From: a virus
Strand: one strand, 5' to 3'
Virus record (IMG/VR): IMGVR_UViG_3300034280_001032
Coordinates: 1-34,656 of that record
Length of the DNA: 34,656 bases
Shown: positions 29,444-34,656 of the stretch, in pieces
Layout: each line of letters starts with the position of its first letter
Position numbering within the stretch: the first letter of the stretch is position 1
Made by a program: the position numbers and the translations under genes
Notes under the pieces: generated by a model
The model's input: only the letters and a program-made list of their open reading frames with translations
What the model was told of the DNA's origin: nothing
The model's database searches: none

Positions 29444-30236
29444 CTTTAGCCTCCTTTTCAGCCAATTTTTGAGCCTCTAACTCAAGTTGTTTTTGGAGTG
29501 CTTCTGTGCGTTTTTGCTGTTCGTAAGTGAGCATTCTTAACTGCATTGAAACCTCGGCAAATCGGCGAACATCAGAAGCTAAAACCGCAACATTAACAGA
29601 GGTAAATTTAATCTGAACTTGATCGGCGGCTGTGGTTTCCCAGTGGCGTTTTAATGCCAACAAATTACCCCAAACCTCGAATAACAGATCGGCGGCTGCT
29701 TTACGTTCTTTGGGGCTACCGTTAAACTCACCCGCTAGGGTTGCTTTATCAAGTTTGTTGGCTAAGAAGTTAATTTTCTTAATCAGAAATAACTCAATCG
29801 AAATTGGTTGTTTTTCGATTGCACTTCTGGCTTGTAACAGGAAAGTTTCTGCTACCGACTCACTCAAGTTATTAATCTGAAACCCGACTTCGTTTAATGA
29901 CTTATCAAGCAAGTCATTTCTGAGCATTTCCAGGTCAGGAGATGGCTGAAAATCTTCAGAGTTACTATCTGATTCTGTTGAAGACTCTCCCGTTGGTTCG
30001 GCTGCTGTCATAGCTGAAATATCAACGTTTTCAGCAACAGGAACGTTAGGAGCAAATTTTTTAATAATTCCCGATTTATTTCCAACTAAAGAAATGAAAC
30101 CACAAACTGCAATAACTGCTAATAAAACAATCACCCGTTTATGTGTTTTGTTAGGCTTTTTGCGCTCCCTTTGCGGGGTATCTGAATCCCCACTAATCGG
30201 GGGGTAATCTTCACTTAGAGGTAATCCATCCATCAT
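29427..30236 (-). CDS. Bitopic membrane protein with coiled-coil, 269 aa
   Basis: Cytosolic N-tail with basic stretch (RERKKPNKTHKR), one membrane helix (VIVLLAVIAVCGFISLV, about 35-51), then an acidic low-complexity region and a helical domain ending in a long coiled coil (LQKQLELEAQKLAEKEAKDA). Overlaps the ATPase start by 17 nt, so the two are made together; a membrane-bound partner of the ATPase is plausible. No family recognised. Confidence 0.6.
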   Translation of the reverse strand: MMDGLPLSEDYPPISGDSDTPQRERKKPNKTHKRVIVLLAVIAVCGFISLVGNKSGIIKKFAPNVPVAENVDISAMTAAEPTGESSTESDSNSEDFQPSPDLEMLRNDLLDKSLNEVGFQINNLSESVAETFLLQARSAIEKQPISIELFLIKKINFLANKLDKATLAGEFNGSPKERKAAADLLFEVWGNLLALKRHWETTAADQVQIKFTSVNVAVLASDVRRFAEVSMQLRMLTYEQQKRTEALQKQLELEAQKLAEKEAKDAKTK

Positions 30237-30241
30237 CTGTA

Positions 30242-30667
30242 TTAGGCTCCATCATTACGGTGTAGGGTTTTGGTTTTTGGGGTGTTGGTGTTTGGAGTGT
30301 CGTTTTCCCCTGAAAGGGTCTTCCAATATAGATCAAGGGCTGTATAATACTCAGGAGTCCCTGGTAGCAAGGCGTTAAGGTGATTTTCTGCCGACCTTTG
30401 GATTAGTTCACCCAATACAAGGCTAAAGTCTGGTTTTAGCTCCGGTTTGTTGGGTGTATAATCGGTTTTTGATTGGTCTTTATTGGGGCTAGAAGCGGTG
30501 ATTATTGAGGTAGCTGTGGAACTAGCTATTAATCCGATAAACAGACCGTATTGCCCCATCCTAAGTTCTGATATTTCGGGTTCTAATGTTAGGGATAAAA
30601 GGACTGAACTAACGCCACCAATCACAGTTCCTAAGAGGATCGCTTTAACGGGTTCTAAGATTTTCAT
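30242..30667 (-). CDS. Membrane protein, two helices, 141 aa
   Basis: The ATG at 30667 is preferred (MKILEPVKAILLGTVIGG); it overlaps the 41-aa gene by 23 nt. A frame from a TTG at 30736 would overlap that gene for most of its length. Two hydrophobic segments occur (ILLGTVIGGVSSVLLSL and GLFIGLIASSTATSII), then a soluble tail with LLPGTPEYYTALDLYW. 6 nt before the bitopic gene. No family. Confidence 0.6.
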   Translation of the reverse strand: MKILEPVKAILLGTVIGGVSSVLLSLTLEPEISELRMGQYGLFIGLIASSTATSIITASSPNKDQSKTDYTPNKPELKPDFSLVLGELIQRSAENHLNALLPGTPEYYTALDLYWKTLSGENDTPNTNTPKTKTLHRNDGA

Positions 30668-30770
30668 GCCGATAATTTTGGGATTGTTCCCTGATTCTAC
30701 TGTAGACAATTTGATTGCTAAAGATTGCGACACCAAGAAAGAAAGCGATTAAGTAACAGATAAAATTCAT
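30645..30770 (-). CDS. Very small membrane protein, 41 aa
   Basis: An ATG at 30770 with GGGAGG 6 nt upstream. The N-terminal half FICYLIAFFLGVAIF is a membrane helix, followed by a basic/polar tail (SRIREQSQNYRHE). Its stop at 30645 lies within the start of the 141-aa gene, and its start overlaps the stop of the 27-aa ORF as TGATG. Too short to be found by most gene callers; the strong site and tight packing are the evidence. Confidence 0.55.
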   Translation of the reverse strand: MNFICYLIAFFLGVAIFSNQIVYSRIREQSQNYRHENLRTR

Positions 30771-30853
30771 CAGAAACCTCCCATTAAAAACGGCATAACA
30801 TTATAGGAACAGTAGACCCCGAAAATATTAACTAAATCAATGATAATTCCCAT
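30770..30853 (-). CDS. Very small hydrophobic peptide, 27 aa
   Basis: ATG at 30853 follows GGGAGG by 7 nt. The peptide is hydrophobic (GIIIDLVNIFGVY, MPFLMGGF) and may sit in the membrane. It starts directly after the TGA at 30854-30856 that ends the -1-frame extension of the 167-aa protein, and stops in TGATG with the 41-aa gene. A length of 27 codons alone would not be convincing. Confidence 0.45.
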   Translation of the reverse strand: MGIIIDLVNIFGVYCSYNVMPFLMGGF

Positions 30854-30954
30854 TCAAAATCCTCCCATTAACAATTCTAACTGTTGACTAACTTCACTGG
30901 GTTGAGGGATTTTAAGTATTTTTTCAATCCGTCCAACCCGATATTCAAGTTCAT

Positions 30955-31458
30955 TTATTCGCCGAAAAAACTTTTCATAGCAAGCTGTTTTTTTGACTTT
31001 CCCACTGCTTCGTCAAGTTGTTGTTGCAGGGATTCGATTGATAGATCCTCGTCAAAATCTAACAGACTTTCTATCTCGTTTCCAGATGCTTCATTGACTG
31101 ATTGGCGGTATTCGGGAATGCCAATTAATAGGGCTTTGGCACTTTGGATTTCGGCATCTGCTAACTGATTTAAGAAAGCTAATTGTTCGGCTTGAGCAAA
31201 AAGCGCGGCTTTTTCTTTTCCGCTATTCTGTCCGGCTGCAATTACCGCCTTTGTATTGGTGATTGCATTGGATTTTGCCTTGGCTTGAGTCTTGTTAACG
31301 GCATCGTTTAGCTGTTCGGTTGCAGAGCTTTTAGTAATAGCTTTAGCCCGTTGTTTTGGTTGCTCCGCCTGAGTTTGGGGTTTCCGTGAGTTCTGATACA
31401 ACTCGGTAAGTTCCGGTTGAGTGTTGTCGTCGATAGGTTGTGATTCGTTGAATGACAT
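30955..31458 (-). CDS. Coiled-coil protein with -1-frame extension, 167 aa (203 aa extended)
   Basis: Gln/Ala/Lys-rich helical protein (SATEQLNDAVNKTQAKAKSN), with FDEDLSIESLQQQLDEAVGK near the end. The last sense codons are AGT TTT TTC GGC GAA TAA. A -1 slip on T TTT TTC would continue in frame as RRINELEYRVGRIEKIL... for 36 residues to TGA at 30854-30856, immediately before the 27-aa ORF's ATG. There is no start codon in that frame, so either programmed slippage, an uncalled T in the six-T run, or a mutation is needed. Structural coiled-coil role is inferred. Confidence 0.6.
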   Translation of the reverse strand: MSFNESQPIDDNTQPELTELYQNSRKPQTQAEQPKQRAKAITKSSATEQLNDAVNKTQAKAKSNAITNTKAVIAAGQNSGKEKAALFAQAEQLAFLNQLADAEIQSAKALLIGIPEYRQSVNEASGNEIESLLDFDEDLSIESLQQQLDEAVGKSKKQLAMKSFFGE

Positions 31459-31816
31459 CGGTTTTAAATTCCTTAAATAGTTGGTTTGTATTCAGCATTA
31501 ACATCTTTTGAAACACCTCTATCTCAAGGGATAATCCATTGTTCAAACAATGGTGATAGAGGCTTTGGAATTGGTAGTAGGTATGGTGCGGGTACTTAGA
31601 GGAAACAAAGACGTGCAGGAGGTATAAAACTTTTAATTCCGCCCATCCTACGGGTTTTCTTTGAATCCCTAATATCCTTTTCCTTTCAGCAATTGTTTGG
31701 TGAGAGATGTCGAAAATTAGTTGGACTTCCTTTGAGGAAAATGGCTGTAACGCATCTTCGTTTTTGAGGTCTATGATTTTTCGGACTCCCCCTTTTCTTG
31801 TCTTAAAGTCGAGCAT
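31343..31816 (-). CDS. HTH protein at the head of the membrane-block operon, 157 aa
   Basis: Helix-turn-helix at about 25-45 (FSSKEVQLIFDISHQTIAER). The remainder is helical with aromatic positions (YLLHVFVSSKYPHHTYYQFQ), ending in a Thr/Ser/Gly tail. ATG at 31816 starts the operon. Its 3' 116 nt overlap the start of the 167-aa gene in another frame; that gene's AAGGA site lies inside. A repressor of the block, or replication-related, is possible; no family named. Confidence 0.55.
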   Translation of the reverse strand: MLDFKTRKGGVRKIIDLKNEDALQPFSSKEVQLIFDISHQTIAERKRILGIQRKPVGWAELKVLYLLHVFVSSKYPHHTYYQFQSLYHHCLNNGLSLEIEVFQKMLMLNTNQLFKEFKTDVIQRITTYRRQHSTGTYRVVSELTETPNSGGATKTTG

Positions 31817-31907
31817 TCATGGATGTCTACATCTCTCCGGTTTAGGTTGACTCAGACTTGATTTAATCTGACACAAACAACAATAAACCCACCCAATCAA
31901 GGAAACA

Positions 31908-31933
31908 ATTCACAAGTGCAGGCACTTGTGAAT
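31908..31933. promoter_or_regulatory. 12-bp perfect palindrome, likely operator
   Basis: ATTCACAAGTGC and GCACTTGTGAAT with 2 nt between them (26 bp). It lies upstream (92 nt) of the operon starting at 31816 and downstream of the XRE gene. The tight symmetry with 2-nt centre is what a dimeric repressor site looks like; an RNA stem is the alternative. Confidence 0.5.
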
Positions 31934-31949
31934 AAGATTAATAGCCACT

Positions 31950-31992
31950 AAAAAACCCTCCACAGCAAGGTACTGGAGAGGGTTTGTTTTTT
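31950..31992. terminator. Terminator of the 67-aa XRE gene
   Basis: AACCCTC and GAGAGGGTT with an inner CCAG/CTGG form a stem; A6 on the left and T-rich sequence on the right serve leftward and rightward ends. It follows the gene ending at 32008 on the leftward strand. Confidence 0.7.
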
Positions 31993-32007
31993 GAGCTTTT
32001 CAATTTG

Positions 32008-32211
32008 TTATTGATAGTTGGCTAATACTTTTTGAGCTTCTTTCATGGCTCTCGGTGACGGGTTGCGATCGCCTGAACTCCACTTGCTAACTGCGCTTAC
32101 AGAATAATCCATTTCTTCAGCTATTTTCTCGATAGTCCAACCTAATCTGGATTGGAGTAAATGAACTGGGTTAATACGGTCGTTTTGTGCAAACATTGTC
32201 TTAAGCCTCAA
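32008..32211 (-). CDS. Small XRE-family HTH regulator, 67 aa
   Basis: HTH: LQSRLGWTIEKIAEEMDYSV then SAVSKWSSGDRNPSPRAM, as in Cro/C1-type proteins, filling almost the whole chain. ATG at 32211 or M6 (32196) are both possible. Divergent from the RHH gene at 32329. Between both is a 117-nt region with a promoter candidate. Probably part of the element's genetic switch with the RHH protein. Confidence 0.8.
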   Translation of the reverse strand: MRLKTMFAQNDRINPVHLLQSRLGWTIEKIAEEMDYSVSAVSKWSSGDRNPSPRAMKEAQKVLANYQ

Positions 32212-32278
32212 CTTATGGGTTAAAGAATGGGTTGGGGTGGGGCTGATCGGCTGATATCCGGTCAGTCCCTTTTAGTAT

Positions 32279-32307
32279 TTGTGTTAATGTTATGCTGATT
32301 ATATGCT
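32279..32307 (+). promoter_or_regulatory. Candidate promoter of the RHH gene
   Basis: TTGTGT (32279-32284) and TATGCT (32302-32307) with a 17-bp spacer, 22 nt before the GTG at 32329. Moderately good match to sigma70 sites. Confidence 0.4.
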
Positions 32308-32328
32308 AAACGACATAAAAAAACAACA

Positions 32329-32583
32329 GTGGACAAAAGATATAGAATTACGATTAAGATCCCTGCGTGGCATAATAAGCGACTAAGGGAATGGGCGGCA
32401 CTCAAGGGTGTAGCACGCACAACCTTGGCGGGTAACGTATTGCAGGCTCGAATAGAAGCAAACGACGAACAAATTGTGGCGATGTTAAAGTCTCGGTCTG
32501 AGGATGAAGGGTTGACTATTGAGGAATTTATTAAAAAGATTGTCAATGATTCAGATGACGATCAAGAAAAGCCCACTAGGTAG
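32329..32583 (+). CDS. Ribbon-helix-helix-like DNA-binding protein, 84 aa
   Basis: Start GTG at 32329. RYRITIKIPAWHNKRLREWA forms a strand followed by helix, then GVARTTLAGNVLQARIEA as helix-turn-helix, as in CopG/Arc-type small regulators. Acidic C-terminus (DSDDDQEK). The opposite XRE gene makes a divergent regulator pair. A copy-number or lysogeny control role is inferred. An antisense frame over the same DNA is open too, but lacks a protein-like pattern. Confidence 0.6.
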   Translation: MDKRYRITIKIPAWHNKRLREWAALKGVARTTLAGNVLQARIEANDEQIVAMLKSRSEDEGLTIEEFIKKIVNDSDDDQEKPTR

Positions 32584-32635
32584 AGTGAGCTTCTTTGGAG
32601 TTACCGGGAATAAGGGCAAGAGTTGTAAGATTGTC

Positions 32636-33085
32636 TTAGATAAGACTGTTCAAACTGCTTACAATTTCTTCCTTATTAATCTCGTCATCTACAAAGTTTT
32701 TTGTATGGATTGAGTCAATTAAGAATGGGAATGCCCTTGATTCAGTAAGATGTATTGGTATCTTTAAAACATTGTCAATCTCACCGTTAAATATTTTATT
32801 TGCTATTGTCACAGCATCTTGAACGCTTAGAACGCCATCATGTACCAACAATTCCACAATGCCAATTAATCCCATGTAGAATCCAGCTTTTAATAAATCC
32901 GAATAATCGGGTTTTACTATTTTGGCTTTTTCGTTAATTTCAACTGTAGATTTATGAGCTAAACTGTATTCTAAACAGTATTTGAAATTTTCTGGGTTTA
33001 ATTGTGAAAGCAAAATAACGCCTTTGTCACTTACAAACTTTGAGCCAGAATCTAATTCTTTAATGTCCATTTGACTTGTCTCCAT
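32636..33085 (-). CDS. Protein of unknown function, 149 aa
   Basis: Helical, with FVSDKGVILLSQLNPENFKY, AGFYMGLIGIVELLVHDG and the repeated motif [DN]xxL near the end. The N-terminus is preceded by a long imperfect hairpin (33103-33135). No TM segment. No family recognised; it lies between the regulator pair and the early operon. Confidence 0.5.
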   Translation of the reverse strand: METSQMDIKELDSGSKFVSDKGVILLSQLNPENFKYCLEYSLAHKSTVEINEKAKIVKPDYSDLLKAGFYMGLIGIVELLVHDGVLSVQDAVTIANKIFNGEIDNVLKIPIHLTESRAFPFLIDSIHTKNFVDDEINKEEIVSSLNSLI

Positions 33086-33102
33086 AGTGTTTTCTGTGGG
33101 AT

Positions 33103-33135
33103 GCCCCTATTTCTGATTCCCGTCAGAGTAGGGGC
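33103..33135. terminator. Hairpin with TTTT on the right, probable terminator
   Basis: GCCCCTA (33103-33109) pairs with TAGGGGC (33129-33135), inner TCTGA/TCAGA. Rightwards it is followed by TTTTAATTT. Leftwards it sits in the leader of the 149-aa gene and may stop transcripts from the upstream early operon. Confidence 0.55.
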
Positions 33136-33206
33136 TTTTAATTTATTTTATCGCCACCATTGTCCGTCGCTGATGAAGTCTTGATCCTGTTTGGCGGTTA
33201 GATTTA

Positions 33207-33533
33207 CTAAAACAAACTTAATTGACCCTCACTAGCAACCGCTTTACGTTTTGGATTGTTCCACGATTCCCCCCGACTGTTGACACAGTTTCGCCAGTCG
33301 GGATAGGTTCTGAATGGTTGTTTCAGAGCCACAAATTTCGGAACCAGTTTCAGTTCCTCAAGCCAGATTTTGTAAGGTGAATGTTCTCTGGCTCCGAATG
33401 GATACCGCGCATTGACATATTCCCGTGCGTCTTGTGGGTTAATTTCTTGACCGAGACAAGCGCATTGTGCTTCGTACTCGATCAAAGAGTCTGCAATCTT
33501 CGAGATTGTATGATCCCGCCATGACATTTGCAT
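33207..33533 (-). CDS. Early protein with C-terminal beta-clamp motif, 108 aa
   Basis: Pattern ISKIADSLIEYEAQC, YPFGAREHSPYKIWLEELKL and CVNSRGESW; the YPFG.R...PYKIWL block recurs in phage early proteins of unknown function. It ends with QLSLF, the canonical peptide that binds the bacterial sliding clamp. ATG at 33533 is preceded by GGAGGG and begins 1 nt after the stop of the 56-aa gene. Probable role: recruits something to the replisome. Confidence 0.6.
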   Translation of the reverse strand: MQMSWRDHTISKIADSLIEYEAQCACLGQEINPQDAREYVNARYPFGAREHSPYKIWLEELKLVPKFVALKQPFRTYPDWRNCVNSRGESWNNPKRKAVASEGQLSLF

Positions 33534-33534
33534 T

Positions 33535-33705
33535 TCAATTCCCTCCAGAATAATTTAACCAATACCAAAACGTTGTCAGTTGCCACTCGTGGGGTTTTTT
33601 ACGACTGACAATATTACGCCATAGTCTGAAATTAACAGTGCAGTCATGGAACCCGTCATGGAGTCCGCCGCGGGTTTCGTCGCGCATCCGATCAAATAAT
33701 TTCAT
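33535..33705 (-). CDS. Small early protein, 56 aa
   Basis: Shorter than usual ORF thresholds but with GAGG 8 nt before the ATG and tight packing: 10 nt from the upstream gene's stop and 1 nt from the next gene's start. The product is aromatic-rich (NFRLWRNIV, FWYWLNY) with LHDGFHDC. Its codon pattern is normal for the window. Role unknown; early-operon context. Confidence 0.6.
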   Translation of the reverse strand: MKLFDRMRDETRGGLHDGFHDCTVNFRLWRNIVSRKKPHEWQLTTFWYWLNYSGGN

Positions 33706-33715
33706 TGTTTTACCT

Positions 33716-33973
33716 CTAGGGTTTGAGTGAACGGCGATAAATCAAAATTGCTTGAGCGTGATTCCTGTCTTTAACATCTTCGTGGCACAGTTGCCAATGC
33801 TTAATTAATGTCAGATTGTAGCTGTAGCCGCTCCGGTTCCCTCCTGGGCGTTTCTTATAGTGAATCCCGTTATCCCATTTCTTGTGGTAGTGCTTAACGG
33901 AATCTGGGTTTTTTAATCCCAGAAGTTTAGCAACCGCAACCTTTGATCCAAGTTCATAATCCTGGGTGATCAT
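33716..33973 (-). CDS. Excisionase/HTH-like DNA-binding protein, 85 aa
   Basis: SKVAVAKLLGLKNPDSVKHY reads as a MerR/Xis-like winged helix, followed by basic KKRPGGNRSGYSY, typical of excisionase-like proteins. ATG at 33973 overlaps the upstream stop as ATGA. A recombination-directionality or transcription role is possible; no integrase in the window. Confidence 0.5.
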   Translation of the reverse strand: MITQDYELGSKVAVAKLLGLKNPDSVKHYHKKWDNGIHYKKRPGGNRSGYSYNLTLIKHWQLCHEDVKDRNHAQAILIYRRSLKP

Positions 33974-34365
33974 AAACCTTGAATCCTTAACTGAATAGGA
34001 ACCTCGTTAATCTCCAACAATCCTTTTTTAGAAAGTTTTGCCAATTCAACCTGAACATCTTGCACATCGAATTTAATTTCTTTCTCCTTCCCCAATGGAG
34101 TTACGCCAGAACAGTCAAGTATTGTGATTAGATTTTCTGGTGTAACTTCTAAATCTTTATTGCAGCCATAAAGAAGACGAAGCATATAGAGAATGTAGAC
34201 AGATTTATTTATTCCCCCTGCTATTAAATCCGATTGCAAATTATAAACAGATTGGACTAATTTACCCTGTTCATTCATCACTGTCCCCATATTTTTCTCT
34301 GGGAATTGGACAATGTTTTCTTCCGTCGCCTCTGCATTTCCTAGCGAATACTCTCCCACAAACAT
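33970..34365 (-). CDS. Early protein of unknown function, 131 aa
   Basis: AGGAG 8 nt before the ATG at 34365 is the best ribosome binding site of the early operon. Helical: LIAGGINKSVYILYMLRLLY then VTPENLITILDCSG and VQVELAKLSKKGL, like a small winged-helix or replication-initiation fragment. Coupled to the next gene by ATGA. No family recognised. Confidence 0.5.
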   Translation of the reverse strand: MFVGEYSLGNAEATEENIVQFPEKNMGTVMNEQGKLVQSVYNLQSDLIAGGINKSVYILYMLRLLYGCNKDLEVTPENLITILDCSGVTPLGKEKEIKFDVQDVQVELAKLSKKGLLEINEVPIQLRIQGL

Positions 34366-34374
34366 GATTTTCTC

Positions 34375-34656
34375 CTATTTAGTAAATGCAATCTTGGCAT
34401 CCCAGAGGGTTTGAAGCCACTGGTTTTGAGTTGGCATTAAGTGTTGGTTTTTTTTTCTCAATGGATAAGGGAACATCCTCCGAGCTAGTTTAGATGCTGC
34501 GATCGCGTCTTTTTTAGAGTGAAAATACCCTGGGAAACATCGCCCCGATGCCAAGTGAGTGACACCCCAATAGTCGTCGTCAATCCGATGCACAGCGATC
34601 CACTTTCTGACAGTTGCCTTTATTTTCCAGCGCCCATAAATAGTATGGGTTACAAT
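34375..34656 (-). CDS. Early protein running off the right edge (partial)
   Basis: The leftward frame is open to the window edge with protein-like sequence (TIYGRWKIKATVRKWIAV before a GTG at 34593), so the 5' end lies outside. Visible: WGVTHLASGRCFPGYFHSKK, DAIAASKLARRMFPY and a Trp-containing tail, like small phage proteins of unknown function that bind DNA or proteins. Stop at 34375, 9 nt before the next start. Confidence 0.6.
   Translation of the reverse strand: MVTHTIYGRWKIKATVRKWIAVHRIDDDYWGVTHLASGRCFPGYFHSKKDAIAASKLARRMFPYPLRKKNQHLMPTQNQWLQTLWDAKIAFTK

Noticed and set aside
25765-31816. Tectivirus-like or inovirus-like virion genes
   Set aside because: The ATPase is larger and membrane-anchored compared with P9-type packaging ATPases, no double-jelly-roll capsid candidate or major coat candidate with signal peptide is clear, and no Zot/pI-like gene was seen.
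1-34656. CRISPR arrays, tRNA or rRNA genes
   Set aside because: No regularly spaced repeats with unique spacers, no cloverleaf with CCA-type end and no rRNA-like stretch found on either strand by eye.

Overview
The window looks like a piece of a temperate phage or phage-plasmid of a cyanobacterium. The host signal is the palindrome GCGATCGC (HIP1), which I count about 13 times in 34.7 kb, far above chance, together with several protein types typical of filamentous cyanobacteria. I see no rRNA, tRNA, CRISPR array, integrase, portal or large terminase inside the window, so only part of the element is present.

Layout. (1) Positions 1-720: the 3' end of a rightward virion gene and a small rightward ORF, ending at a terminator. 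(2) 798-12328: a leftward virion operon, read from right to left: small-terminase-like HTH protein, membrane protein, head-morphogenesis protein, prohead protease, scaffold-capsid fusion, small head and tail genes, tail tube, neck and tail-completion genes, and finally two tandem antirepressor-like genes. Two rightward singletons interrupt it: an XRE repressor and a 68-residue beta protein. (3) 12373-15556: a rightward cassette with a ParB-like protein, a broken TET/JBP-like 2OG oxygenase and an MSV199-type antirepressor split in two by a GIY-YIG homing endonuclease gene. (4) 15623-17072: small leftward accessory genes with a near-consensus promoter. (5) 17137-23329: tail-fibre and host-surface genes, including a GH10-like hydrolase, a 782-residue virion protein and a hexapeptide acetyltransferase. 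(6) 23449-25678: a Dam-type methyltransferase, a RuvC-like resolvase and small genes. (7) 25765-31816: a leftward block of membrane proteins, an FtsK/HerA-like DNA-pumping ATPase and two peptidoglycan hydrolases, with several very small membrane ORFs. (8) 32008-34656: HTH and RHH regulators and a leftward early operon that runs off the right edge.

The most interesting regulatory signal is a structured 5' leader that occurs three times, with compensatory changes in both stems. Two copies lie just downstream of an extended -10 box, at the same 14-nt spacing, and upstream of two unrelated antirepressor genes. The third copy lies on a predicted rightward small RNA (about 1967-2038) that would be antisense to the leader. 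This suggests an RNA switch for antirepressor synthesis, comparable in logic to the phage P1/P7 c4-ant system. Other points are the split antirepressor, three places where a protein-like sequence continues in the -1 frame after a 6-7 nt homopolymer, and a membrane/DNA-translocase/cell-wall-hydrolase block that matches no phage module I know.

Limits: all functional calls come from reading the sequence by eye. No database search, structure prediction or covariation statistic was run.
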